Assembly: GCF_947498825.1 (NCBI RefSeq)
Contig: NZ_CANMLV010000024.1
Coordinates: 17,519-81,518 of the forward strand
Direction of reading: 5' to 3'
Source: an uncultured Cedecea sp.
GTDB taxonomy: Bacteria > Pseudomonadota > Gammaproteobacteria > Enterobacterales > Enterobacteriaceae
DNA: 64,000 nt
In this document: positions 9,683 through 19,050 of the stretch, in pieces
Numbering within the stretch: position 1 is the first letter of the stretch
How the letters are laid out: each line of letters starts with the position of its first letter
Made by a program: the position numbers and the translations under genes
Notes under the pieces: generated by a model
Seen by the model: only the letters and a program-made list of their open reading frames with translations
What the model was told of the DNA's origin: nothing
Database searches by the model: none

Positions 9683-9727
9683 AGCCCACCCATTTTCAGC
9701 ATAAGGTAATGGGGTGGGCTATTTTTT
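9683..9727 (+). terminator. Intrinsic terminator after kefC
   Basis: Arms AGCCCACCCAT and ATGGGGTGGGCT (one bulged base) around an 18-base loop, followed by A and seven T residues, beginning 17 bases after the kefC stop. Confidence 0.85.
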
Positions 9728-9772
9728 TATCCTCTGATCATGATCCCTCCCCAATATCCGTTCTAGGCTAAA

Positions 9773-10513
9773 TCATAGATCCGGACCTTTTTGATGACTT
9801 CGGGCAAATTCTGCCGGAGTCAGGTTATTTAGGGGTTCATGAGGTCGCTCACTATTGTATTCATTCAACCAGCGCTCGGTGATTTCCCTTGCTTCATTCA
9901 ATGTTCTGAACAGGTAAAAATCCAGTATTTCGGTCCGGTACGTTCGATTAAATCGTTCTATAAACGCGTTCTGTGTTGGCTTGCCCGGCTTGATAAATTC
10001 CAGTATCACGCCATACTCTTCGGCCCATTGCGCCAGGGTAATTGAAACAAGTTCAGGTCCGTTGTCCATCCTCAGTGGATATCCGCGGTTAGCCACTATC
10101 CTGTCCAGTACCCGGACGACACGTTGCGCCGGAATATTCAGGTCAATTTCGATAGCCAGTGCTGCACGGTTAAAATCACCAACGACATTGAATGTTCGAA
10201 AATGTCGGCCACATGTCAGCGTATCGTGCATAAAATCAATCGACCAGATTTGGTTAAGCGCCTTCGGTGTTGCCAGCGGTGCAGGATTACGTACCGGTAA
10301 GCGTTGCTTTCTTTTGCGACGAAACTTCAGTATTAGCAGGCAGTAAATACGGTGAACACGCTTATGGTTCCAGATGTTCCCCTGCCGACGAACAACCTGA
10401 AAAAGCTTTTTAAAACCGTATCGCGGATAGCGTTCAGCCGCTTCCATCAATGCCTGACGTACGCTCATTGCAAACTGCGTGACCAGATAACTGGCGAGCT
10501 CACGCTTTATCAC
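9773..10513 (-). pseudogene. IS3-family transposase OrfB, internally deleted
   Basis: The 246-residue frame carries the rve integrase core with all three acidic residues in context: SIDFMHD, RMDNGPE and NAFIERFNR, followed by the family signature WLNEYNSERPHE. Near residue 20 the sequence jumps from FAMSVRQ directly to AERYPRYGFKK. Relatives, as I recall them, have about 28 more residues there (the region with a HYxP-type motif), so the copy is probably inactive. GYPLRMDNGPE also lacks two residues relative to relatives. The natural product would be made as an OrfAB fusion by -1 frameshifting, which the damaged orfA no longer allows. Confidence 0.75.
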
Positions 10514-10518
10514 TGGTT

Positions 10519-10784
10519 TTAAAGCTTTTTTTCAATAACGTCCTTCAGTGCCCTACATTCGAGACTCAGGTCAGCAAACATCTGTTTGAGACGCCTGTTT
10601 TCATCTTCCAGCTCTTTGATTTTTTTAATATCAGCCGCTTCCATTCAGCCATATTTTGCTTTCCAGTTGTAATAGCTGGCTTCTGAAATAGCGCCTCACG
10701 GCAGACATCTTTCACCGTTCGACCGGCTTCAACAGACTTCAAAACAGCGATGATTTGATGTTCGGTGAATCGTACTTTACGCAT
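10519..10784 (-). pseudogene. IS3-family OrfA (helix-turn-helix) with frameshift and nonsense mutation
   Basis: Starts MRKVRFTEHQIIAVLK, a typical HTH_Tnp_1 start. After DVCREA, a base loss shifts the frame. In the restored frame the text continues ISEASYYNWKAKYG, then meets TGA where relatives have GGA (glycine), and resumes as MEAADIKKIKELEDENRRLKQ (leucine-zipper part) ending in DVIEKKL. Two independent lesions show that this is an old, dead copy. Confidence 0.75.
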
Positions 10785-11032
10785 GGTGATCTCCTCTGGG
10801 AACATATTCAGTATGTCGGAAGATCTCTAAAAGTGAATGGTTCTTTTTACAGAGATGCTTACAGGAAAGAGTCCACCAACCTTGAGCTAAAAATGAGCTA
10901 ATACAGCTAATTTATTATTTGCAACAAGCCCATTTTTCATAACGTTTGCAACAGCTCTATTTTTTGGGCAGTACTGTCGCACTGCCCATAGTTAGCATTA
11001 TTCTGGGTCACCATTACTTTATTAGTAATGTT

Positions 11033-11365
11033 TCAACAGTAACTATTTTTAATTAGTATTGATGGCTTTATTTGTGCATGAAATATTTGCTCATTGCGTC
11101 CCTCTACTGAAGTGATGATGATTTTATCGCCAGAAATCTCTATCTTATTGACATTGTTGATATTTATTGTTGCGATTTTTATATCTCTAACTTTTAATAT
11201 AAGAGTTGCACTGTCTTCTAATATAGTAAAATAGAAGAGAAGGGAGATATCGCCTTTACTATATTCATAGCCAAAAGTTAAGCCGTCATCTAAATTCGTG
11301 TAAAAAGGCTCATTTTCAAAGAATTCAAGTAATTCTATGCTATCCGGGTATTTATAAATGCTCAT
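11033..11365 (-). CDS. Presumed immunity protein to the adjacent TpsA toxin
   Basis: A 110-residue soluble, acidic protein with no signal peptide. It starts at the ATG overlapping the exoprotein stop by four bases (ATGA), the arrangement expected of a toxin/immunity pair, and it is AT-rich like its neighbour. The sequence reads as beta-rich (YSKGDISLLFYFTIL, ATLILKVRDIKIATI). I recognise no family. The inference that it neutralises the C-terminal domain of the upstream exoprotein rests on position, size and coupling, not on similarity. Confidence 0.6.
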   Translation of the reverse strand: MSIYKYPDSIELLEFFENEPFYTNLDDGLTFGYEYSKGDISLLFYFTILEDSATLILKVRDIKIATININNVNKIEISGDKIIITSVEGRNEQIFHAQIKPSILIKNSYC

Positions 11366-14300
11366 TGTTCACCTTTAGGGATTGTTGTTACAAAAGTCCT
11401 ATCGCCATTATTTTCTATTTTATATGTAGTATGGAAAACGGTAGCTTTACCTGATGGGCCAATAAGAAACGACTCGCGTTCTTCAAACTTACCCCAATTA
11501 TTTTCATATGTCTTAATTGTATTGTCTTTCAGCTGAGGTGTTACTTTAAAATGCTCAGTAAGGATATTTTTTCCGATGTCGTCTTCAAATATTCCTAGTT
11601 TTTTCATGGTGTTAGCTAGCTGATTTGTTCTGCTGCTGTTATGATCCCCACTCGTAACATGGCCAAATAGATATTTAAACTTATCTGTATGGAAATTAAC
11701 AGGATTATTTATTGTTATAGTATTTTTTTGCTTAGTGATTCCCATTGCTCCTATAGAAGCAGCAAAAAATAAGTCTTCTAAAGTCTTTTTATCCCATCCT
11801 GTATAATTACTTGCATTTTCAATCCATTGATTAAAGACAAATGCATCTATATCAGTTGAACTATCAGTTTTAGAGTAAGTAAATAGTTTTATAGATTCAT
11901 ATCCACCAAAAGCAGGATAGTTTCCAACTACTTTCCTTTCTTTTGTTATCCAATAATCAGCTAATAAAGAATCCTCAATATAAGTACTAGGGTACTTCTT
12001 CATGAGTGATTCATAGTAAATTCTATCTGAGGATGCGAGAGACTCTTGAGCAATACAATTTACTTTACGACACGATGAGGCTAATAATCGCTCTAGCTTA
12101 TTTTTATCGCCATTGGCAAGTTCATTAACAGCTTTTACTTCTTCTAAATGGAGTTGGCGATTATAACGTTCTATAATTTCAGCTGAATTCGCAGCGCTAT
12201 TAATGCCATTTGCTTTGCCTGTTGCGATTAAACCTGCAAAAGCCCCTGCTATGCGGCTAATTTGTGCCTGCTGCTCTTGCCAGTTATCAGTCTTATCAAG
12301 ATTATCATTAATCGTAATTCCTGCTATTTGGGCTGCTAAAACACCGACTATTGCGCCTCTAACATTACTATTACTGATTTCAGCACTAATTGCCGCTACA
12401 GCTGCATGAGGAATAGTTTTTCCTGCTTCAGTGAGTAGTTCTCCTTTATCCCCAATCAGTTTTGCACCTTCTGCATTAATTTGATTTCCGATGTTGCTGA
12501 GTAGGGCATTCTTAAAATTATCGGTAAAGCTACCACCTTGTATCGTGGTATTCACGGTTGAACTAATTACGGATTGTGCAGCAACACGCTGGGCGACTTT
12601 ATTCCAATCACCATTGCTTAATAGTGGTAATTTAGTATCTGCGGGATTACCTTTAGTCCATTCCATTTTGGCATCAAGGCCATTGAGCGCTCCTGAAATC
12701 ACCATTTGAGTAATGATGGATTTAACGGTATCACTTTTACCAAGCGAATTAAGCGTTTTGGATAGATTTCCTTGGTTTTCAGCCAGTGCGACTGCTGCTT
12801 GTGTAGAGAGGGCTGTCATACCTGAATAGGCTGCGCCTGAGATAACTGCGGCCGTAGTTCCACTTGTTCCCGATGCTGCCCAGGCAGCAAATTGTGAGGC
12901 CGTACCTGATGTCATTGCCGCAACAGTTATCGCAATCAAGGCAGAAGCAACAGGGTTTAAGCTCTGGCTTTTATAATCCCAGCTGTCATATGCATCTTGA
13001 ACTAAATTCCACTGTACATCTGTGCGGTCTTTTAGCCCTGCTAACCATTTTGTTCCTTCGGTTTGTCCGAGTGAATTTAAGGCATTTTGTAAACTTTGAG
13101 CATTTTTCGCTTTGATATCAGCAGTGATGCCTTTTGCTGTATCGATGGTCAGCTTACCACCAATGTGCAGGGAAGGTAGTATCCACGTGTCTTCTTTATA
13201 GCCTTTATTTCGTTGGCTTATATAGAATCCTTTCGAATTAGAAACGACTTGTTCAAAGGTGGTGTTTTTCACTGCTTTGAAATTTACTTTACCGGTTTTG
13301 CTGGTTATCTTGGCATTCTTGCCTGCATTAATTTTGGTGGCTTCTAACGTGATGTCATCCTTGGCGTACAGATTAATATTCCCGCCAGCGATAAACTCAG
13401 TAGCTTTATTGGTAGTTTCGCTGCGGGTTTTTTTGACTTCTTTTTTGGTTATACAGGCAGTCCATTTGTTGCATTTTTTACCGCTCTCTTCGTAGTGACT
13501 GGTTTCCTCCATGGCTTGCGCGTAGAGATACCCGCCTTTGGCTGCAACATCTATTGTACTTTTTGCTATTAGACTGGAGGCTTGGAAAAGAATGCTCCCT
13601 TCAGACAAAATAGTCAGTATTTTCCCACTGTTAATTGTAGTGCCAATTTGACGATATAAATCCTCTAACCGTGTGCCTTCTTGTTTTCGATAATGGGTTT
13701 TTACCGACTCTAACCTAATATTTCCCCCGCTTGATATAGTGATGTCGCCAAGGGATTTGATTGTACTACCTTGTGCGGTTAACGCACCGTTAGAAGCTAA
13801 TGTAACGCCTTTATCACCTGAAAGTGTTGGGGTCACATAATGTACATTTTGGTTATCTTCATTTGGGTTAGAGATGGAGGAATAGGCCGTTGCGGTTAAT
13901 TTAATATTACGGCCTGAAAGTACAGTGGTTTTATCTTTAGATTGAAGGTTGATGGATTGTAAATCCATATCACGTGCTGCATTTAACGTGATATGGCCAT
14001 TAGCAATGAGTTGAGAGCGTAACTCTGGGTAGCGAGTCGTTTTATAAGCATTACTATCATTGCTTTCAATTTTTCTTGGCGCTAAGTTAATGTCTTGACC
14101 TGCGGTTATAGCTATGTTACCACCTGATGATAATATTTTTCCTTTTATATTTAATGTTTTTAATGCAGAGATTGTAATATCTTTTTGGCTGTTGAGGTTT
14201 TTTATGGCGCCTCTATTATTCTCAGAGAGATAATTAGGGGAGCCATTTAAAAAATAAACACTGTTTTCATTCGTTGTTATTGTAATCCCTCCGCTGGAGG

Positions 14301-16515
14301 AAAGGGTTGTTTTATTGTTTTTACCAATTATTATATCTGTTAGGTTTATATTTCCCCCACTATTAATATCTAGATTATCTTTTGCATTCAATGTTGTAAT
14401 GATAGGGGTTTTATTAACACTTGAAGAAAAATCATTCGCAGCATTAACATTTCCGTTTTTTGATAATAAGCTGATGTTTTTTCCGCTAATGTTAGAGTTT
14501 CTAATTGATATCTCTCCGTTAGCTAGCAATGTTGCATTGTTTTGACTACTTAGCCGTGCGTTTACTAGTTTTACATTATCATTAGCAATAAGCGATAGAT
14601 CATTTTTAGCTGTAATAATACCATTTAAAACGATGCTAGCTGACTTGATTATAATGTTTCCGGCATTTAATACTTCTTTTAATTCAGTTGATTGTATTTT
14701 TTGAACAGAGTTAATAAGTGGGTTTTTATTTTCAAATGTCACGCTATCGTTAAAATCTAAAACAATATTTTTCGCGGCACTTATTTTACCTACATAACTT
14801 TCTTTCGTATCCCAGGATTTAAGTGTATTAATCGTGTTGTTTTTAACGTCATAAAATGGACTGTTAGGGTTTGTTATACGTCCAGTATAATGTAATATGT
14901 CAAAGGTTTTTAGTTCTCCTGATTGAACTTCATTGTTAGTTAATGAAACTCCCGTAAGAATTGCATTTCCTTTTACTGCAGTAATGATACTTTGTTGATT
15001 GTTTAGTGTGTTCGCATTTAAATATATATTATTCCCTGCAGATAAAACAGCAGGTTGAGAGTTTTTATTAAGTGCAATGCTTTGTTTTTCTATAAATATA
15101 ACTTTGTCAGTGTCGTCATTCCATCCTCTGATATCTAAGATACCAAACCAATTTTTTTTATATTTATCATTATTTACCACGCCTAATTTACTGATTAGAA
15201 CATTTTCAATTCCATATGAATTAAGTTTTTCCTCTGGTGAATTTCTAGGATGTTCATCCTTCAGCTCTCTGCCGGGTGCGCCCTGAACTTTAGATACCTC
15301 AAGTTTTAGTGTCTCTCTTTGGTTGTCTAGTTTTTTTGTTCGAACAACCAAATCACCCATATTGGCCTTTATCGTTCCTGATTTATTCTCAACCAGTGTA
15401 CTTAAATCCCCCTTGGCATTTTTTTGCATCCACAGACTATCTTGTGCCTGAATAAGTGCATTGCTGCCCGTGTTGCTGACGGACTCGGCGAAGACACGCA
15501 TGTCCCTGTTTGCGGTGATTTGCCCATTATTGACGAGAGTATTGGTGGCCAGCGTGATATCTTTGGCGGCATTTATTTTAGCACTCGCGTTAATTTGTAG
15601 GTTTTTGGTGCTGACATTAATATCTTTTTGGGCTTGGATATTATCTGCAAGGGTAATTTTGCCATCAACGGTTAACGTCAGATCATTTTGGTTAATTTGC
15701 ATGTTGCTGAGGTTAATCCCCACCCCGGCCTCAGTGCTGACCAATTTAACTTGATTGGCATACATTCCCCCTAATGTCTTAGTATCGACTGAGACACTTG
15801 GTTTTGCCCCTTCACCCGCAATCGGTGTCACGGTGCCTTTTTGAAAGTCGACACGATTAGTACCTTGCATCAAAGTCAGGTTCTTGGCTTTGATTTGCCC
15901 GTTTAGTTCGGTGGCTCGACTGATAATATCGGCATAGGTTTGGGCTTCGGCATTCATGCCATTTGTGCCGATAATCACACTCCCTTTTTTTACCTCAACC
16001 GTAGACAAAGCCCCCTTGTTATCCAGAATAGGTTTACCTGTGGTCAACGTAATAGCTGGGGTATTCAAAAAACTACAGCCATTGCAGGTAATACCATTTG
16101 GATTGGCAATTAAGACACTCGCACCTTTACCTGCTACTTCCAGCTTACCTTGTAATTCTGATCGGCTACTGCTGGTTACTTCGTTGATAATCAGATTGGC
16201 TGATTTTCCTTTTAGATTCGCATTAGCTTTAATCTGCCCGGCGACTTGGGAATTCACATTAGCGGTAGCGTTATTGAGTACAGCACCTTGTTTATCCACA
16301 TTGAAGTTTTGAAATTTATTATGCGATATCCCCACTCCGTTCGGCGTGGCAATATTAATAATTGGAGCGTTATTTTGTTGGCTGATTTGAGTATTTTTAT
16401 CTGCTGCAGTCATGGCAGCTCCCCTGGCGGGGTGTAAGGGGTAGACGGCTGTTAAGAAAATAATGGTGTAACTTAATAATCGCTTAGGCAGTGAAGGTAG
16501 TTGTTCATTTAGCAT
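11362..16515 (-). CDS. TpsA/CdiA-like filamentous hemagglutinin exoprotein with C-terminal toxin-like region
   Basis: A 1717-residue secreted exoprotein of a two-partner secretion system. Residues 1-33 form an extended signal peptide. Residues about 35-300 are the TPS secretion domain, with NPNG at 138-141 and the CNGC pair at 144-147. The middle (about 300-1150) is repetitive beta-helix with many INxxGNI-type turns. Around 1200-1400 is a DUF637-like hydrophobic region (LAENQGNLSKTLNSLG). NELANGD near 1464 with cysteines (CRKVNC) marks a pre-toxin module, but there is no VENN motif. The last roughly 107 residues, from KFKYLFGHVTSGDHN, look like a separate effector domain. It is short for CdiA and nearer to ShlA/HpmA in size, but the coupled small gene favours a toxin/immunity function. 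The locus is visibly AT-richer than the flanks. Confidence 0.8.
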   Translation of the reverse strand: MLNEQLPSLPKRLLSYTIIFLTAVYPLHPARGAAMTAADKNTQISQQNNAPIINIATPNGVGISHNKFQNFNVDKQGAVLNNATANVNSQVAGQIKANANLKGKSANLIINEVTSSSRSELQGKLEVAGKGASVLIANPNGITCNGCSFLNTPAITLTTGKPILDNKGALSTVEVKKGSVIIGTNGMNAEAQTYADIISRATELNGQIKAKNLTLMQGTNRVDFQKGTVTPIAGEGAKPSVSVDTKTLGGMYANQVKLVSTEAGVGINLSNMQINQNDLTLTVDGKITLADNIQAQKDINVSTKNLQINASAKINAAKDITLATNTLVNNGQITANRDMRVFAESVSNTGSNALIQAQDSLWMQKNAKGDLSTLVENKSGTIKANMGDLVVRTKKLDNQRETLKLEVSKVQGAPGRELKDEHPRNSPEEKLNSYGIENVLISKLGVVNNDKYKKNWFGILDIRGWNDDTDKVIFIEKQSIALNKNSQPAVLSAGNNIYLNANTLNNQQSIITAVKGNAILTGVSLTNNEVQSGELKTFDILHYTGRITNPNSPFYDVKNNTINTLKSWDTKESYVGKISAAKNIVLDFNDSVTFENKNPLINSVQKIQSTELKEVLNAGNIIIKSASIVLNGIITAKNDLSLIANDNVKLVNARLSSQNNATLLANGEISIRNSNISGKNISLLSKNGNVNAANDFSSSVNKTPIITTLNAKDNLDINSGGNINLTDIIIGKNNKTTLSSSGGITITTNENSVYFLNGSPNYLSENNRGAIKNLNSQKDITISALKTLNIKGKILSSGGNIAITAGQDINLAPRKIESNDSNAYKTTRYPELRSQLIANGHITLNAARDMDLQSINLQSKDKTTVLSGRNIKLTATAYSSISNPNEDNQNVHYVTPTLSGDKGVTLASNGALTAQGSTIKSLGDITISSGGNIRLESVKTHYRKQEGTRLEDLYRQIGTTINSGKILTILSEGSILFQASSLIAKSTIDVAAKGGYLYAQAMEETSHYEESGKKCNKWTACITKKEVKKTRSETTNKATEFIAGGNINLYAKDDITLEATKINAGKNAKITSKTGKVNFKAVKNTTFEQVVSNSKGFYISQRNKGYKEDTWILPSLHIGGKLTIDTAKGITADIKAKNAQSLQNALNSLGQTEGTKWLAGLKDRTDVQWNLVQDAYDSWDYKSQSLNPVASALIAITVAAMTSGTASQFAAWAASGTSGTTAAVISGAAYSGMTALSTQAAVALAENQGNLSKTLNSLGKSDTVKSIITQMVISGALNGLDAKMEWTKGNPADTKLPLLSNGDWNKVAQRVAAQSVISSTVNTTIQGGSFTDNFKNALLSNIGNQINAEGAKLIGDKGELLTEAGKTIPHAAVAAISAEISNSNVRGAIVGVLAAQIAGITINDNLDKTDNWQEQQAQISRIAGAFAGLIATGKANGINSAANSAEIIERYNRQLHLEEVKAVNELANGDKNKLERLLASSCRKVNCIAQESLASSDRIYYESLMKKYPSTYIEDSLLADYWITKERKVVGNYPAFGGYESIKLFTYSKTDSSTDIDAFVFNQWIENASNYTGWDKKTLEDLFFAASIGAMGITKQKNTITINNPVNFHTDKFKYLFGHVTSGDHNSSRTNQLANTMKKLGIFEDDIGKNILTEHFKVTPQLKDNTIKTYENNWGKFEERESFLIGPSGKATVFHTTYKIENNGDRTFVTTIPKGEQ

Positions 16516-16539
16516 AAATAATCCTTTAAAAACGCAAAG

Positions 16540-18207
16540 CTATAGAGAGAATGAGACCGACCAATATGTGGACCAATTGTCTGGTTTAAGTTGTGAGGGA
16601 TAATGCAAAGGCTTACTGATTAGAAACTGCGAATAAAACAGGGTGTTGCCTGTAAAATAGAGGCCAATGGCCCCCCCTGCTAGGGTGTCATGTTCAATGT
16701 GATATTTGTCTGCGGCAATCAATCCGTAATCTAACGCACCAATAAAACTCAGTTGTCCAATTGTTGTGTTTGCAATGTCTTTATTGATTTCATTACGCCA
16801 ATATCCACCTCGGTTGCCACTCAAGGACTGCTCATGGTAGCCACGAACAGAATACTGTCCGCCAATACTCATGCGTTCAATACCGTATAAGTTATCGGGC
16901 GAGTATTGACCGTAAAACGAGGTTAAATAGGTTATGCCATTAGAAAAATAATATTGATAGCTGCTACTTAGACTGAGTTTCCGGTAATGGCTGCGCGGTG
17001 AGTCTTTCGCAAGCGTGTCCGGTGAAGCACCAAAGGCGGATATCCCCCATTCAGCAACAGGGTTAAACGTGAAATAACCTTGTCCGAGGGTGGTACTGTA
17101 TTGAGGCGTCAAAGCGATGGAGGTTAACGTTGGACTACTAATACTCAGCGTTTGGGAAGCCAATTGAGTATTGGCTTTTTTATGTTTTAAACTACCTTGT
17201 AAGGTTAAACGCTGCTTGCTATCACGATAAATTAAGCGGCTGATATCCCATTGTTGGTTGGTGTTTTTCCCTTCATAACGATATTGCTGGCCCGATGCCT
17301 GAAACGATTGTAGAGTATTATTACGATAAAACTGGTAACGGTAAGACCAATAGCCATAAGGGACATTGATTGCAGCAACAGCGTAACGACTGTGATGAGA
17401 ACGACTAAAGTCAGTATCGGTACTGGCATTTAATGACCATTGCTCACCCAATCCAAAGAGGGAATCCGCCGTCAAACCTCCGGCCAGCAATTGCTTTCCC
17501 GTCGATTTATTCCCAGTATTATCAATGCTCAACTGGCTACTTAACGGTATATTGCGAGCCTGTTTCTGAATAATTACTCGTGAGTAACCTGACTCAAAAC
17601 CCGGCTGAATATCGATAGTGTAATGCGCTGAGGCAGAGCGGTTAAGTTGCTCAAGCCCTTGTTCAATGTCCCGTAAATTCAAGATACTTCCTGTCAGATG
17701 CGGAAAGGTCATGATGACCAATTGAGGTGGCGAGTTTTCGATAGTAATAGATTCAATACGCCCTTCGATCACATGAATGCGTAAGTGCTGGTTAGACAGG
17801 TCTTGTTCAGGAATGAATGCTTGGGAGGTAATGTAACCTTTCTTGATATAATCATTCGTGATTTGTTTAGTAAGATTTTGAATCGCTTCTAAGGATAAAC
17901 ACTGACCTTGATACGGTAAAATCCAACGTTCATTCATTGTGGATGCAAATACTGAAATATTCACTAATTCAATTTGACTCACTTTAAAACATAGGGTGTC
18001 ATCACCGGCGCTTTTTAGTGTAGAGTCCACCGTAACGGTATTTTGATTTTCAAGGGCTTCTCGTTGTTGAACTTCTGATTCTAAGCGGCTTTTTTGTTCA
18101 AACTGAATACTGTCTCTATTGGCTGGAAATAATAAGGGATCAGAAGAACAGGGTTCAGTAAAGACAATTAAAGGTAAAAGCAAAATAATACGAATAATTT
18201 TTATCAT
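16540..18207 (-). CDS. TpsB outer-membrane transporter (ShlB/FhaC/CdiB family)
   Basis: Outer-membrane translocator for the exoprotein encoded 24 bases downstream. The 555-residue protein has a signal peptide (hydrophobic residues 5-17), a glutamine/glutamate-rich linker, POTRA domains from about residue 73 (CFKVSQIELVNIS ... HLRIHVIEGRIESI) to about 235, and a 16-strand beta-barrel ending in SVSFSL. The family plug-loop motif RGY is at about 455-457 in GGQYSVRGYHEQ. POTRA domains bind the TPS domain of the partner. Gene order tpsB-tpsA-small gene matches CDI operons of the Enterobacterales. Confidence 0.88.
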   Translation of the reverse strand: MIKIIRIILLLPLIVFTEPCSSDPLLFPANRDSIQFEQKSRLESEVQQREALENQNTVTVDSTLKSAGDDTLCFKVSQIELVNISVFASTMNERWILPYQGQCLSLEAIQNLTKQITNDYIKKGYITSQAFIPEQDLSNQHLRIHVIEGRIESITIENSPPQLVIMTFPHLTGSILNLRDIEQGLEQLNRSASAHYTIDIQPGFESGYSRVIIQKQARNIPLSSQLSIDNTGNKSTGKQLLAGGLTADSLFGLGEQWSLNASTDTDFSRSHHSRYAVAAINVPYGYWSYRYQFYRNNTLQSFQASGQQYRYEGKNTNQQWDISRLIYRDSKQRLTLQGSLKHKKANTQLASQTLSISSPTLTSIALTPQYSTTLGQGYFTFNPVAEWGISAFGASPDTLAKDSPRSHYRKLSLSSSYQYYFSNGITYLTSFYGQYSPDNLYGIERMSIGGQYSVRGYHEQSLSGNRGGYWRNEINKDIANTTIGQLSFIGALDYGLIAADKYHIEHDTLAGGAIGLYFTGNTLFYSQFLISKPLHYPSQLKPDNWSTYWSVSFSL

Positions 18208-18648
18208 AATGAGTTAATACGACTAATAGCACAAAAAGGTAAACTTACCTTAAGTTAAATATTCATTTGTATGATGGCAAGATAAATTATCAATAAATAA
18301 CACAAAAAGATATTTGACTGAATTTTAATCTCAATCCAGTTTAAAATATATGTATTAAATCAAATATTGGTTTATGTTGCTGTTGTTTTTATATCTTATG
18401 GTGTAGTAAGTGATTTTAATAAGTTTAATATACACTGGTCACTACTATCATAGGTAAGGGGTTTTTATCACAATGTCATGAAGCTAATGATAGCGTTAAT
18501 TGTAAGTTTTATTATGATTTTTTACACAGAAATTGCAGAAACCAATTGGCTAGGAAATATCGACATCACCTGCGTAAATTCCTAATATTGACGTTCAAAG
18601 CGCTACTTGATGGCGTTAGCGTTCTGTATTAATTCGTTCATGGCGAGG

Positions 18649-18774
18649 TTATCCTTGTTTTGACGCGATATTCAGGCTGATAAGCACAGTAGTGACAAAT
18701 AATAAAAGGAGAGAAAATATCATCTGAAGCGTCATTTCATATTTATTAATGTTGTTATTTTTTACTGAGTTCAT
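18649..18774 (-). CDS. Possible 41-residue single-span membrane peptide
   Basis: Frame begins MNSVKNNNINKYEM, then a hydrophobic span of about 20 residues (QMIFSLLLLFVTTVLISL) and a short tail NIASKQG. A basic, polar N-terminus before one strong span is typical of small inner-membrane proteins. The ribosome site is poor (AAGG almost touching the ATG), and the text just after the stop (MNELIQNANAIK in another frame) hints that it may instead be the decayed start of a larger gene. I recognise no homologue. Confidence 0.25.
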   Translation of the reverse strand: MNSVKNNNINKYEMTLQMIFSLLLLFVTTVLISLNIASKQG

Positions 18775-18812
18775 GCCTTATATTTTATTACCCTATCTCC
18801 CCTTCCGTTATT

Positions 18813-18829
18813 TGATTCATTATGGTGCA
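18813..18829 (+). promoter_or_regulatory. NtrC-like enhancer site upstream of urtA
   Basis: TGATTCATTATGGTGCA matches the NtrC palindrome TGCACCATTATGGTGCA at 14 of 17 positions, with a perfect right half. A further TGGTGCA (18855-18861) may be a second half site. The site lies about 85-100 bases upstream of the sigma-54 promoter, a normal enhancer distance. Confidence 0.6.
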
Positions 18830-18911
18830 CCTCTTGCACTCTGTTTTATTCCCTTGGTGCAGTTTTGGTGAGGTGTGATTTTATTTTCTTATTTATCAGT
18901 GTGATATCTAT

Positions 18912-18927
18912 TGGCACGCTCTTTGCT
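18912..18927 (+). promoter_or_regulatory. Sigma-54 promoter of urtABCDE
   Basis: TGGCACGCTCTTTGCT fits the RpoN consensus TGGCACG-N4-TTGC(A/T), with GG and GC ten bases apart. It lies about 125 bases before urtA. Together with the upstream NtrC-like site it predicts expression under nitrogen limitation. Confidence 0.8.
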
Positions 18928-19050
18928 TTTATGAATATCGAAGAACATTGGTTTGATTGTCCGACTTGAGTGACGCAGTGCAAATAACCGGCATGACTTT
19001 ACTTTATGACGATTCATTCCTTATTTTGATATTTCTGAGGGCTTAGCAGC

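Larger units (their letters stand above)
9773..10784 (-). mobile_element. Decayed IS3-family insertion sequence (orfA/orfB remnants)
   Basis: Carries orfA (10519-10784) and orfB (9773-10513) in the usual IS3 order, with orfB in a different frame. Both are damaged: orfA has a frameshift and a nonsense change, and orfB lacks an internal segment of about 28 codons. I could not find convincing terminal inverted repeats or target duplications, so the bounds are those of the coding remnants. It marks the edge of the AT-rich toxin locus. Confidence 0.75.
18208..19050. other. Intergenic region between the TPS locus and urtA
   Basis: The first 440 bases, upstream of tpsB, are very AT-rich and presumably hold its minus-strand promoter; I see no clear regulatory motif. 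A possible 41-codon membrane-peptide frame occupies 18649-18774 on the minus strand. The last 240 bases carry the NtrC-like and sigma-54 sites of urtA. Confidence 0.6.

Noticed and set aside
10965..10988. Hairpin TGGGCAGT / ACTGCCCA downstream of the immunity gene as a terminator
   Set aside because: On the strand being transcribed it is followed by A residues, not T, so it does not fit an intrinsic terminator for that operon.
18478..18585. Plus-strand 35-codon hydrophobic frame (MKLMIALIVSFIMIFY...)
   Set aside because: AT-rich sequence readily gives such frames by chance, the purine-rich stretch upstream is too far from the ATG, and nothing around it suggests a function.
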